NCBI GenBank assembly: GCA_963930645.1
Contig: OZ005651.1
Span: 125,393,731 to 125,457,730 of the forward strand
Direction of reading: 5' to 3'
DNA length: 64,000 nt
From: Salticus scenicus
Taxonomy: Eukaryota; Arthropoda; Arachnida; Araneae; Salticidae
Position numbers and translations under genes: made by a program. A model generated the notes under the pieces. That model was not told the origin of the DNA and did no database searches. It worked only from the letters and a program-made list of their open reading frames with translations. Below, in pieces: positions 1-11,339 of the stretch (the first letter of the stretch is position 1; each line of letters opens with the position of its first letter).

Positions 1-179
1 TATTACTCTTCTAAAAATCACATTTTAACGTTTAAATGACTTTGTGAATAAGTGCGGGATATTATACATCAACAAAAACAGAAAAAGTATTGTATTGTTT
101 TATGAAAGTTTATTAAATACAAGGTAACCAAAATGTTCTTTTTGCTCTAGAGAAGTGATAAACCAATACCGTGAACGGT

Positions 180-1065
180 ACGTACTTTTAGGTTTTGAAG
201 CCATCAGCATCCAGCACCTTCCATTAGCATCTTGCACCTTTTACTATCGTTCTTGTAGCTGCCCAAAACCCCTGATGATAAAAGCCGGCGGTCTTCAAGG
301 CAAATAAGCTGATCAATACATTCCAAAAGTCTCATTCATTCTTGAAATTTGTCTCATAAAGGTGGTTGTCAAGAGAATGAAACAAGTGAAAGTGTGTTCG
401 TGCGAAGTCCGTTAAACATGGCGCTAATTACAATGCTTCCAGCCAAACTGATGAATGGTCTTTATTCTTCTCCTGCCACTTGTGGCTTTGCATTGTCTTC
501 CAGGAACAGAACAACTTTGCGATTCACGTATGCCGGCTTCTTCTACCGCAATACTCTGTTTACCCCTTTCAACTGCTGTGAGTAGAGCTCAGCACTGATG
601 ATCTGACCAGGTAGAAAAAGCTGATAATGCACCACTTGATGACAAGTCAACCACACAGAGAGTATAACATTTCGTGTGTGCAGTGAAGGTCTTGATTAGG
701 AACAAGGTCATGTGGCGACAATTGATGTTTGGTACGCTTGGGATGGTCACAAAAGACCCACTCTCGGTCATCAATGAGTAAGCGATCAAATGTGGGTATG
801 TTTAGTTCCTGAATAAGCAAGAATAAACAGTTTGTTATTGACTGTACATTTTTGGCAATTGACAATGTATTGGGTACCTACTAGCTTAACTTGTATACTT
901 TCCTATCACATGCAAATGTAATCTGACTGTTTTAGCGGAAACATGGATCATTATCCGTTACACCATTGTCTTATTCGACGACTAATTTCAGGGCCTCATC
1001 TACCAATACTTGTAGACATCCAATTCGAAGTTTATTTGCAGGGCTTGTGAGGTTTGCGTTGACGC
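180..1065 (-). pseudogene. Degenerate mariner-family transposase
   Basis: Conceptual translation of the minus strand in several frames follows the order of a mariner (Tc1/mariner, DD34D) transposase. From about 1065 down there is a segment resembling the second helix-turn-helix region (LVDEALKLVVE, near 1000). Next comes a recruiting segment near 830-870. The first catalytic block reads IDDREWVF at about 751-778, where the family normally has GDE-W, and the second reads LEDNAKP at about 482-507, where the family has HDNA-P. A C-terminal segment like FYHQGFW lies near 280-310. Stops and frame changes separate these blocks, so no intact protein can be made. I did not locate convincing terminal inverted repeats. 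Recognition rests on block order and motif similarity, not on a search. Confidence 0.72.
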
Positions 1066-2130
1066 AGACCCCATCATAACTTAGTTAACTTAAGTAATAG
1101 GTATAAGAAGCACAAAGACTCAGATATATAAAATAAAACTAAGAGTTTATTCAACTAGAATAATGGGAGGATCGGTCTGGATTATGTAGCTCAGTGAGCA
1201 GAATTAAATATTTTAGCAAATAAATATAATAACTAATTTAGGTAATTTGAAATATCTCACCCAGAAAATAGCAGAAGTTGTAGAGACGGAAGCACTCCTT
1301 TACTCAACTGCCATGGCTCTAATTAGATCAGCGGATTCCCGGCTGATTCAATTTTCCATTCACGAATACTAGCACTGAAGCACAATAACACACATTAAAC
1401 TACTTAACTTAAGTGCAACTCAATCTCCTTTATCGAAATATAACTTTCTCCAGGCTCTAAGCCTTAAACTTTGTCGTAGACAGACGTCGGACAGACTCCA
1501 CTACACCACAACTTTTACGAAAACCATCTCAATCTTATACCACTTTCTACCAACTTCTCTTCTCTTCATTTCAACCAAACTTTTATAATCGCTTCCTATT
1601 CACCTACATCTCGCAACTTAATTCCTTCGTTGAAGCACCATGTCGACACAAAACTAATCCGACCTAAAATTTCACCGAGTCACTGGCGCCGAAACTATCC
1701 CAACTGAATACTTTGCCGGATCCAGCTTAACTTTAAATAAACTGTGGTGACTTACCGTCACGACCTGACAGGCTCACATTTTCCGAACGAAATTTTTGGA
1801 ATTAACGCCTGGTGGTGTGTTTCTTCACGGCATTTCCCCCAAATGTCTGTAATATGCGAGAACATGATAGGACAACTGGGAAGTCTGCTTTTAATTCATT
1901 TGTGTGAGCCACATGTCTGTATTATGTTAGATAATGTGTAAAATAACTGCTGATTGCTTGGCAGTCATGTGCGTCTTACCGTTTCCAGCCTCTGAGCTCA
2001 TGATTAATGAGACGTCAGAGAATCTTTTGGATACCTTGAATAATAAAGTTTAATAAACACGAGTAATAATGTATGTGGAAATGCCAATAATCTATAAGTT
2101 GCATATGGATTTTTAAATTTCTGTACAATT
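1066..2130. other. Unassigned, relatively GC-rich non-coding block
   Basis: This stretch is less AT-rich than its surroundings but has no long reading frame; the longest is 65 codons at 1744-1941 and has no recognisable motif. It contains TGGCGCCGAAAC at 1684, which resembles a retroviral-type primer binding site. A TATA-like run sits at about 1122-1138 and an AATAAAC at about 1735. A truncated LTR plus leader is possible, but I found no second LTR, no target duplication and no gag-like coding. The identity is unresolved. Confidence 0.3.
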
Positions 2131-2221
2131 TAATTTTTTTTTTTTTTTTTTTTTTTTCATTGAGTTCTTCTAACAAATAATTTATGATGCATGAGAAGAC
2201 TATTTTATTCCTAAATTTGTA

Positions 2222-2566
2222 CAGGGTAGTTATAATTAAAAGTTCGCTAAAAATTGCGTCCTGCACTCAAAACGGTTAGGAAGATTGCCACCAAAATTGG
2301 TATCTACATATTTCAGGAAATGTTCTCAAGAAATTAAAAAATAATATCTTGAAAATGTTTGCTAGTTGCGTTTTGCATGGAAAAACGGAATGTATAACAA
2401 AGTAATCGATTCATACGCATTGCATAAAAAATTTGAACTAAAAAATTTTCTTGATACCTTGGATTTATTTTAGAAATCGTTCACACACCGAATGTGAAAG
2501 CAATCTGCTCTCTCGTTTTAGCTTCATGATGCTGTTTATAGTTGAATTTTAATTATGACTACCCTG
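2222..2566. mobile_element. MITE with CAGGGTAG termini and TA duplication
   Basis: The left end reads CAGGGTAGTTATAATTAAAA and the right end is its near-exact inverted copy (one mismatch in the first 20). Both ends are flanked by TA (2220-2221 and 2567-2568), the target duplication of the Tc1/mariner/IS630 superfamily. The interior, about 345 bases in all, has no coding potential, so this is a non-autonomous element. The CAGGGT terminal motif recurs in other elements of this window (9062, 24499, 36125, 42420, 47109). Confidence 0.82.
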
Positions 2567-2568
2567 TA

Positions 2569-4879
2569 TTATGTCATGCAGTATTATAGACGTGTATTCA
2601 CTGTAGATACAAGAATCGCAATCAAAACATCAGTAAAGATAAATATTTGAAATTCTTAAAAAATTGGGATAATTTCTAAATTTGGAAAACCTAAAATAAA
2701 TAAAGTAAGTAAATAAAAGTTAGTACTCTAAATGATTTGTCACGCTCACGACACGATTTGTTCAAAAACAGTAATAAGAGAACTTTAATGACAGTTCAAG
2801 CACGAAATGATATCTCAACTAAAACTACAAAAATGAAAAATGGCAAGAACGTGACCTTTAAAAAATAAAAACCCATTTCCGTGGTCACTGCAATTAAGTG
2901 AATGTTTCAGATTTTCTCACTGAAGCAAAACCATTATCAAAACATTTAGTTGCGAGCCAGAAATATAATTTCTAATGTCAAGCAGTCAGTAAAAATTAAG
3001 TTTGTTATACGGAAGGAAAAGTACTAGAAACTTTTGTGAGAACATATTGCACACGTTTCATACATAAAATAAATAGTTAGATAGAAAATATATTTTGGGG
3101 GAAAGAGTAAATTTTATCTTGGTATGTGGAAAATATATTTCTATGAAAGTTTCAGGACGGCATAATTACAGGATAGCTCTGAAGTGGATGTAGATTAATA
3201 ATAATAATAATAATAAATTGGTTTCATTCAATTGTTTACTTAAATATATATTTTGAAAAATGTTAAAAGTTATCATGGAATCAAAATATATTAATCTTAA
3301 CTAAAGATTTTTAGAGGCAATATGGGTGGTAAAGATCTTCGTATAATCTAAATAACAAAGGAAAATCTTATGTATAAGGAGCTATGATTGCTTAATTGTA
3401 TACCAGATTGTATTCCAACTATGCTGCGTGTAAATTATGAATAAATAAATAATTAAGTGAGTAAAACATTTCAATAGAATTTGTTAAACAGTTTCAAGAA
3501 AGATGCATTATTCCGTGATTTATAACTTAAATATTAAATTTAATTATTACTGTGTGAAAATTTGTTTTATCCTCCCATTTTTAATAATGAAATTTATTAT
3601 TTTTTATAAAAAGTTTAGAAAGATTATAAATTTTGGATGAATTTCATCTTCACACTTTAAAAGCTATTCATATGTTAAATTACTCTGTGTAAGGGATTTA
3701 TATTCCAATTTATCCAACAAATATGATAATAATAGTAATAATAATAATAATGATAATAATACAACAAAACTCTTTATTCTTTTTTTTTTTTTTTTAAACA
3801 AAATGTTTTACAAAAATATAACTTCTTTTCTTAAGAATATGCACCTATTTGATTTTTTTTTTTTTCAAATTAATAATAATATACAGCGAACTAAATACTA
3901 GCAATAAAAAGCACTTCAAAATGCTCTTAAAGCATTTTTTAACTAATTAATGATCACCGCTAAATATATGTAAACCTAACTTTTTTAACGGCAATGATAT
4001 ATTAATTTGATGAGATAATAAAGAAAATCAGGGATAATAAAATAAGAATTATCTACTAAACATGATGACGTTTCACACGCAGTGAATGTTATTAAATCTC
4101 AATTTTCATAGAAAATCTCATTCGCCATAAAGAAAAAATATATTGAACAATTATTTAAAGATTTATGCTCAAACCGGAAAAGTTAGCTTTTAAATTCAAT
4201 TAATTAGATTTCCATTTTTTAACGTAATTAATTGCGTTTATATACCTAAAGGCTACATTTCTCTTTGTTTTTTCAAAAATAAGAACAATCACTAGCTAAA
4301 AATTTCAAACTAATTATGAAAATTTACAAGATTAAAAATAAAATGCAGTAATAATGGTATTGAGTAGTTTTTTAAAGCAAGAAAATATCAGAGTAAATGT
4401 AAGATTATTCGGTGACTTTTAATGAAATTTATCGATGATTGAAAAATTAATTAAAGAATGTTATTCTTTAGGGGATGTTTTATTGTTTTAATGTAAGTAC
4501 TTAAAAAATGTTTATTTTGCGATAAGTTTTCTTGGCGAAATGCGCTTAATCACAAATCAGTAAAAGAAATACAAAATATTAATTTAAAAATATTTTGTAA
4601 ATATTAATTCTAGGGGGAAAAATGGTACATAATTAGTAACATAATCAAAAACATCCATTCTATCAAGAACTGTATGATTCTCTAAATAAATACAACTTAG
4701 ATTTCATAAGAATGCTAGCATACGTTAAAGAAAAATAGTTTTTACGTGGAAATAACGTTTAATGAAAGCGTTAAAGTTTGCAATTTTCCAGCATAGTATG
4801 AGAAGTCATTAAATTGTAAGTCATAAACTAATTTAATTGGAAATAAATATAATGTGGTTTTGTGATTATTATTAAGAAT
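2569..4879. other. AT-rich intergenic DNA, no gene seen
   Basis: The stretch contains short (TAA)n runs near 3199-3215 and 3726-3760, and poly(T) runs near 3780 and 3855. I see no reading frame with recognisable content, no RNA gene and no clear transposon ends. Confidence 0.6.
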
Positions 4880-5047
4880 TTATCCTTTCCTTCTTAATTG
4901 TGCCTCACTAGTCACTGAAAAGTTCTGCTGTCGAAACTGGTATATGGGAAGTACCTGGTTGAATCTAGGTTGCGCTCGTCGGTCTACTCTATCGAAGTTT
5001 TTACATTCGTGTAAATACTGGCTAAAATCTCTTAGAAAGGCCTCCAT
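4880..5047 (-). CDS. Unassigned short open frame (55 codons)
   Basis: A minus-strand frame, open from about 5112 and with its first ATG at 5045-5047, runs to a TAA at 4880-4882. The predicted product is charged and aromatic-rich (it contains RRAQPRFNQVLPIYQFRQQN), unlike the low-complexity frames elsewhere in the window. The local base composition is also less AT-rich. I do not recognise the family. It could be the last exon of a host gene or a transposon remnant; no splice sites or neighbours decide between these. Confidence 0.2.
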   Translation of the reverse strand: MEAFLRDFSQYLHECKNFDRVDRRAQPRFNQVLPIYQFRQQNFSVTSEAQLRRKG

Positions 5048-5202
5048 GAAAGGCAATCGATCCAGTCCAAGAATCCTTGTTTTAACTATTTGCCTTAAAT
5101 CCTATACCCTAAAACGGCAACTCTCCCTTAATTATCAAGCATTAAAAGTGTAATCGTTTAAAATCTACAACAAAATCTAGCTTGTTTAAAACTAACAACT
5201 TT

Positions 5203-5923
5203 GGGTTCGTCCATTAATTACGTGAGGCGGTTTTGACGATTTTTTGACCCCCCCCCCTCTCCCCCTGGTGAGATTTCCTGAGATTTCGCTTGACTCCCTC
5301 CCCTAATCTCACGTGAGATTTTTCAAAATTCATTCTTTTATTGTAAATACGTTGGATTTATTTCAAAACACAATTTGTCTTATTATTTTTATTGAATACT
5401 AGTTAAGACTAGTTTTTAAGATTACATAGATCGTAGTCTAGAATCACAGTAATAAAATTGAACAATAAAATACTTAAATAGAAACTACTAAAATTAATAA
5501 AAGAATACTTATTCTAATTCAATCCATGGGGACTCGTGCACAGTCTCAAGAGTGACTATTGGAGCCAACATATCCATATGATTTTCAGTAAAATCATCTG
5601 TTCCTTCAACTTCGCTCTGATTTAGCCACTCTAAACCGTTGTCGCTTGCGCACAGAAGCTAAGTAACCTAAACAATTGAAAGGCTACTGTGCTGCTTCGC
5701 GGCGTTCGGATAGCCACGATAAGTATTATCGTGTCAGATTTTATCATATCTAAGTCAAGAAACATGTTTTACTCGATTTTCTCGCAATTTTACACTGATT
5801 TTTGCGGGAAAAAAATTACGTAATATTTGCCGAGACCCCCCGCTCCCCCACGTGAGATTGTATGAGATTCAGCTAGACCCCTCCCCCCCCCCTGAACACC
5901 TCACGTAATTTATGGACGCCCCC
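5203..5923. mobile_element. DNA transposon remnant with GTCCATNAATTACGTGAGG termini
   Basis: The left end (5203-5227) carries CGTCCATTAATTACGTGAGG. The right end (5899-5922) is the inverted CCTCACGTAATTTATGGACG. Both ends are followed inwards by C-rich runs and by repeats of the motif GTGAGATT, giving matching sub-terminal regions. The total is about 720 bases, too short for a complete transposase, although a possible terminal coding exon lies inside (5509-5658). The superfamily is not assigned, because the flanks (TTT on both sides) do not give a clear target duplication length. Confidence 0.7.
5509..5658 (-). pseudogene. Possible terminal exon of a transposon-encoded protein
   Basis: Within the element that has GTCCAT termini, a minus-strand frame of 49 codons is preceded by a good splice acceptor (pyrimidine-rich, ending TTAG just above 5658) and ends at TAA 5509-5511. 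The product is acidic and ends HESPWIELE; it contains EVEGTDDFTENHMDML. AATAAA-like signals lie further downstream on the same strand. It looks like the 3' exon of an internally deleted autonomous element, but the family is not recognised. Confidence 0.3.
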
Positions 5924-5959
5924 TTTATATTTGGGATTCTGTTACTCGAATTTTTTTTT

Positions 5960-8180
5960 TTTTATCCTTGAGGAATTTTTTAATGTGGTTGTAATGTAAT
6001 TGCTGAATGGGAGGCTTTCAAGATGATACTCCAAATATTTTTGGTATTTGTGTGTATGTATTCTAACAGTGGTCACAAAAATCATCCAACTGACTTGAAT
6101 GGTGGTAGAAATGTTTATCAGGTTTATGAGATCAGCTGTATAGTTTACAATGTGCATTCTGTTTGAGGTTTGTTTACAGAGATACACAAAAAATCTCATA
6201 TTACAATCTATTGGCAGCATTTCTTTTAAATGAATTTTAATATGGTTATATTGCATTCAACTTAATGTAATTAAGATACATTATGAACAGGCTTAAAAGC
6301 AGGTTTCTGTAAAAAGTAGTGTGCATATACTTACTAATTAATTTACAGGGCTGCACAAAAAGAATTTCGATAGATTACGTAATCTTTTTAATTTCAAATT
6401 TCATACAAATAAATATGAGTTACATGTAATTGGTTATATGAATTTTTGTGTACATTGTGTTTATGTGGTTCGAGTACAAGGTTACACAAAATAACCTAGT
6501 ACCATTCGGTCTATAAATGACATTTTATTTAAATACTTTCTAACACCGTTGGATATATATTTAACATAATGAAATTAGCAAAGGTTATTTGGATCTCTAA
6601 AAGCATGTTTTCCATGAAAAATGGTGTGCATAGACTAGATAATTAATCTACAAAACAACAATAAAAAATCGTATATGTTTTAATCCTCTGATTGATGCCA
6701 AATTTGCTACAGATATTTACATGTTACTTGAAATAATTTGTGTAGCTTTTGGTGTATATTATGTTTGTAGATTATGAGCACAAGAAAAAAGGATACACAA
6801 AATAATTTCGTACCATCGCAATCTACAGACGTAATTCTGTTAAATGATTTTTAACAGAATAATTTCTTAACACGGTTTACACTGCATTTAACAAAAATAA
6901 ATTAATCTGTGCTATTAGAATGCTTAAAGCATGGTTTCGGTAGAAAGTAAGTTAGTAATTAATTTTTAGAATATACAGAAGAATCACAAAACTTTCTGTA
7001 ATCATCCTATTAACGTAAAGTTTGAGAATGGATTTATGAATTACAGTTAGCTATACAGTTTTCATGGATATACAGTTTGTGGTCCATAGTGGGACGCACA
7101 AAAGAATTTTCTAATGTTATGATAAATGAGCGGTATTTCTTTTAAGTGAATTTTAACTAGTTAAGCTGCATTCAACATAAAATAATAATGTACATTTTAT
7201 TATGCTTAAAATCAAGATTTTTCTAGAAAATAATGTATACAGTATTAATATATAGTTTACACACGGTAGAAAAAGTTTTCCAATACAGTACATTTTCCAA
7301 TTGTGTTATTATTTGGTACAGACATTTATGAGTTATATGGAAAATTAACTGTATAATTTTTATGGTAAGGTAAATCTAGGAGAGATTGCGCACATACAGG
7401 ATCGAAGGGAAAGAGTAGAGTGCGAGCGCTGCTACTCCAGACAATTGTGCAACAGCAATAGTAGAGTGCCGACTCTAACATACATGTTGACTGCTTCTAT
7501 AATCTAAGATGAAATGTCGTTATTTTGTCTTGTTTTCTTTTTGAATTTCTTTTCTTTTTCTGATTTTTTGTTTATTAAATTGAAATATCAACACCTAATA
7601 TAAAAATATTTGATTACGAAAACGTTACAACTATGTCATTTAAGTGCAATTATTATTGTAAACAATTTAATTATAGTTATAACAAACACTATCTCTCCTA
7701 TCCATATGCGCAATTTCTTTTAACTTGTAAAGAAAATAGCTCTCTTGGTTTTATTACAGCTGTTGCTTTAATTTATGGCATAACAACAAAATAGTAATAG
7801 AAATGCATAGAAAACAAATCAATTCAAAATTATTCAGCAATAATTTAGCAAAAGATCAATATTTGGATTTTTTATATTATACTGTTGAAATGTGCGCAAA
7901 CTCTCCTAGCTTTACCTTATATACAATACTTTCTGTTTGTCTACAGTGACAAGCAAAAGGATTTCAGTGCACTTTGGCTTACAGCTGGCACTTCATTTAC
8001 ATGCTTTTGATCATCGTCACTTTGTAATCAATAAAAATAATCTAACATACATTATTTAAGAAAGCTTGGAAAATTTGAAAAACAGGTATTCTGTTGAAAA
8101 TTGTGTGCATACAATTAGTTATTAGTTTACAGTAAAGATTAAAAACAAGATATACTATACAAAACAATTCCGGTATATAC
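5960..8180. repeat. Diverged tandem repeat, period about 305 bases
   Basis: The same series of landmarks recurs five to six times. An anchor like GCTTAAAGCATGGTTTCGGT, followed by a GTGTGCATA...AATTAATTTACAG block, begins near 6014 (weak), 6292, 6597, 6923, 7204 and 8064. Spacings are 278, 305, 326, 281 and, after removing the 552 bases of the inserted MITE and its target duplication, 308. The units are well diverged from each other by eye and non-coding. The array ends on the right at the mariner at 8184. It looks like an old satellite or minisatellite rather than transposon ends. Confidence 0.75.
7368..7917. mobile_element. 550-base MITE inserted in the 305-base tandem repeat
   Basis: The ends are near-perfect inverted repeats. 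The left begins AGGTAAATCTAGGAGAGATT and the right is its inverted copy with two mismatches in about 28. A TA duplication flanks it (7366-7367, 7918-7919). Removing the element and one TA restores an uninterrupted repeat unit: TTTTATGG then TATACA matches TTTCATGG then ATATACA in the preceding unit. The insertion point is therefore confirmed independently. There is no coding capacity. The TA duplication points to Tc1/mariner-type mobilisation. Confidence 0.9.
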
Positions 8181-8183
8181 AAA

Positions 8184-9055
8184 GTCTGTCACGAAAGTAA
8201 TGCGCCCATTTTTATTTGAAGAAACTTATTGAACCGATTCGTACACTTACTCAATATTCTTCGAAATACATCCCTCCTGCTTCAACACACTTGTTCCGAC
8301 GCGATTTCCATGCTTTATATGCGTCCTGGCAGTCCGTCACAGAAATGTCCTTCAGTAACCTCGTCGTAGTCGCGTTGATGTTCTCCAGTGTTCCCAAATA
8401 CTGTCCTTTGAGGAATTTTTTAATCTTCGGGAATGAACAGAAGTCGGACGGAGACAAACCGGGACTGTAAGGTGGCTGGGGGAGCGTTGAGAAGCTGGGA
8501 GCATTGTCATGGTGCAGCTTCCAGGAATTCTTGATCTCGCACCTGACACCGTTGACCCGTTGCTTTAGCCTTTTCAGTACTTCGACGTAGAATTTGGCGT
8601 TGACGGGCTGGCCAGGTGGAACAAATTAAAAATGGATTCGAAAAAAAACAAAAAAAAAAAACAATGAACATCGCTTTGACCTGCGATTTGTTCATTCTTG
8701 CCTTTTTTGGGCGTGAGGACGACGTCGTGTGCCACTCTGCGCTCTGTCTTTTCGTTTCTGGTTCGTAGAAGAAGGTAAAAGATTCGTCATCACTTACCAC
8801 ATTGTCCAAAACAGTCGGATCGTCCTCACAACACTGCAACAATTCTGCTCGAGAGTGTGTTCCATCTTGATTTCGATCGAGCGTTCACACAAGAGTTCAT
8901 TGAAACAAGCACTGTGACTCTGCAAGAGCTCGGAGCCGAATGGCGCTGGTAGCGCTGTGTTCCCAAAACTCAACCCACTCTTCCGTGCAAGCGGCAACCC
9001 TGTGCGACGGATAGTCGCGGCAGAAGAAAATGGGGCGCATTACTTTCGGGACAGA
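8184..9055 (-). mobile_element. Internally deleted mariner element
   Basis: The terminal inverted repeats contain CTGTC(A/C)CGAAAGTAATGCGCC at 8185-8207 and, inverted, at 9033-9055, typical in form for mariner elements. Between them the minus strand encodes pieces of a mariner transposase (see the pseudogene entry). At about 870 bases it is shorter than an intact mariner (about 1.3 kb). The N-terminal DNA-binding half is essentially missing next to the right-hand repeat. TA-rich flanks agree with TA target choice. Confidence 0.88.
8251..8997 (-). pseudogene. Broken mariner transposase (DD34D-type)
   Basis: Three overlapping minus-strand frames carry consecutive parts of the catalytic domain. 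The first part (8507-8842) contains VVSDDESFTFFYEPETKRQ, which holds the first catalytic aspartate block followed by the family's YDPETK-like signature. A middle part has decayed around an A-rich insertion near 8640-8665. A C-terminal part (8251-8457) contains SDFCSFPKIKKFL and ends like the family's final helix. The second aspartate block is not intact. The coding is split by frame changes and lacks the N-terminal helix-turn-helix domains, so it is inactive. Confidence 0.85.
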
Positions 9056-9061
9056 CATATA

Positions 9062-9647
9062 CAGGGTGATTCGCTACCTGTGCAACAAACTTTTATAAGA
9101 TGTAGAGGGCACAAAGATGATTCAGAATCACATAGCAATGCAGGGTCGGAAATGTAGTCCTAACGAGATAGGGGGTTGTTAGGGGGTATAATTATTTGGA
9201 AACTCATAACTTATTTTAAAGTTTTGTTCATCGTTTTCATACTAACACTTCTGTGAGTGGCTATTGACAGTTTTCCTGTGATAGCACTTAATCCCCTAAC
9301 TATAGTGTACATAAAATTCACGGTATTTGACCACACCCTCTTTTTCTTGTTTTCTTGATATTTTGGAGAACTAGAAAGCATCAATCAGCATCATACTATT
9401 TAAAATGTACTAAAAAATACCATGTGAATGGAAATGGCTATCAATATATGCTTATTTTTTAACAAGTTTCTTGAATTCAATAAAAATTGGAGCCATTTGG
9501 GTATGTCTTTAAACATTTATAAAAAGGCTAAAATATTCGCTATCCCGTTAAAATTGCATTTTCGACCCTGTACTGCTGATTCCAAATCGTCTTTTTGTCC
9601 CCTACATCTCCTTTAAGTTTGTCGCACCGGTAGCGAGTCACCCTGTA
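9062..9647. mobile_element. 586-base MITE with CAGGGTGATTCGCTACC termini
   Basis: The left end (CAGGGTGATTCGCTACCTGT) and the inverted right end (CACCCTG preceded by GGTAGCGAGT) form a TIR of about 48 bases, with further pairing at GATGTAGAGGG/CCCCTACATC. TA dinucleotides flank both ends (9060-9061, 9648-9649). The interior has no recognisable protein. It abuts the mariner at 9055 with only a few bases between, so two TA-targeting elements landed side by side. Confidence 0.85.
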
Positions 9648-9649
9648 TA

Positions 9650-10342
9650 TATATATATATAAATAAAGTAAACAGTTATATAAAGTGTAATACTAATGGT
9701 ACATTGAGGCTTCTGATCTACAGGAAGTTTGACTATCAAAGCTGGTAAGCAGAAAGTAGTGTGTTTTAACATGCGCATAACTGCCAACATTCTAATTAAT
9801 ATTCCGTAATCCTGTAGTCCCTGCCTTTTTTTCACATCAGTCTTTTTACAGAGTACCTTTATTCTTATTTAATCATAATTAAATTTGGAGAAAATTACTG
9901 TGGTGTGGAAAAAGGTGTGGTACTAACAATACTACAGAATATTAATTAGAAAGTTGCAGGTATGCGTACGTCACATTTATTGTCCTATTCACTCATAACT
10001 TTTCTGCAGTTTTCTCTGAAATGCGTGGCTAAGCCTCTTTAGAAAGACCATCGTGTATGACATTCCAACGAGGGTTAGAACTGTCTTTTCGTCGATCACC
10101 CTTAACCTCATACCAACTTCACAACTTCCTAATCTGTATATTTACTAGTGTTATATTTATTAGTTCAGTTTTTTATTAGTTCACTTTAATTACATATTAG
10201 TTTAGTTAAAAATAACATATGAATATTCTTTTTGAAAGAGGGTCTCAAACAATCATTAAAATTAGGTCACTATTTCGTCTAGCAAAAGGGTATTAAGTCT
10301 AAAGGATAAAGTACGTTTCGAATAATTCTATTCATTAAATCG
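9650..10342. other. AT-rich DNA with a weak tRNA-like patch
   Basis: No reading frame here has recognisable content. Around 10028-10085 there is a sequence resembling the A box (TGGCTAAGCC) and B box (GGTTAGAACTG) of RNA polymerase III promoters at a plausible distance. That could be an eroded tRNA-derived SINE, but no tRNA fold is evident. I see nothing else to annotate. Confidence 0.3.
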
Positions 10343-10521
10343 AAGGAAATCTTCAACGTCTTGAACACTAAAGAGAAAAAATCTGAAAAGCAGACAGCTA
10401 TTTCGGTAGCATTTAGCGTACCGTATTTATGCACTGAAGACTGTAAGCTAAAGGCTACCGAAACAGGTGTCAGCTTTTCATTTTTTTCTTTTTGGCGTTC
10501 AAGACGTTGAAGATTTCCTTG
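10343..10521. repeat. Hairpin (about 80-base arms) with hammerhead-like core
   Basis: The left arm begins AAGGAAATCTTCAACGTCTT and pairs perfectly over the first 24 bases with the right arm (10498-10521). The pairing then continues with scattered mismatches to about 10420/10445. The apical part reads CACTGAAGACTGTAAGC, then CTACCGAAACAGG, matching the CUGANGA...GAAAC order of hammerhead ribozymes. A similar motif is at 58272-58304. The structure may be part of a Penelope-like terminal repeat. The ribozyme interpretation is inference. Confidence 0.6.
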
Positions 10522-11330
10522 GTTTTAATAATCCTGCGCCAAGTCTCTTTTAATGATTCTATTTATCATAAAAAAACTAAATTATTTCAAAAAACTTCTA
10601 ACAAATAATCCATATAAAGTCTTTTGGTTAAAAATACATAATACAATATGTTTATTATAATAGTATTTTTATAGTTTCAGTTAATTATTTAAGTTAAAAT
10701 ACCTAAGAAGAAAAGCTTTATTCTATTTTGACAATGTGCGTTTTTAAACTCCAGACTTTAAATGAGAAAATCCTTAATAAGAGGGCTTATCAATCAGAAG
10801 TAACAAAATATTTGATAAAATATTTAAAAAAATTGATAAAAAATTTTTGATAAAATTATTGATTGATAAAAATTAGATAGAATATTGATAGAATATTAAA
10901 AATGAAAATAATACAGAAATTACAATAAAATGATACAATTCAAAAATCATCGCGTAAAAATTTAAAACAAGTCTGAATATATTTTATGCTGTAGCATTTG
11001 TAAACTTTTGAGAGCGGAACCATGTTGTTTTGAACTACAATGTAGTAATTGTTATTGAACATTTTGATAAAACGCACAACAAAGAATTTTAGAAAATTAA
11101 TATAACATAAAAAGGGTTAATAAAGTTTTTAAACATATTTATCCGCCTTTACATTATATGGAAAAATTCAAAGCAGTTTTAAACAAGTCCTTCCGGCTTA
11201 TTCGGAAGGGTAGGTTGATTTCTTTTTCCTTATCAAGCACGGCTACAAATTATTAACGAATTAGTAAAAATATTGATGTAGGCTATCTACATAAGGAGTT
11301 TTAAGCAAATCGGTTCATAAATAACTTTTT
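10522..11330. other. AT-rich intergenic DNA, nothing recognised
   Basis: Low-complexity A/T DNA. The repeated GATAAAA/TTGATAAAA motif near 10813-10880 is a short degenerate tandem run. No coding frame or element ends were found. Confidence 0.55.
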
Positions 11331-11339
11331 ATGTGACTT

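Noticed and set aside
1051..1700. Possible LTR followed by a TGGCGCC primer-site-like sequence
   Set aside because: There is no second LTR, no target duplication and no gag-like coding downstream; the primer match is limited to about 7-10 bases.
5241..5300. G-quadruplex-forming C-runs near the 5203 element ends
   Set aside because: The C-runs are long homopolymers belonging to the element's sub-terminal regions; no independent evidence for a structure-based role.
10028..10085. tRNA gene or SINE head with A-box- and B-box-like motifs
   Set aside because: No cloverleaf stems can be paired and the boxes are imperfect; kept only as a weak remark.
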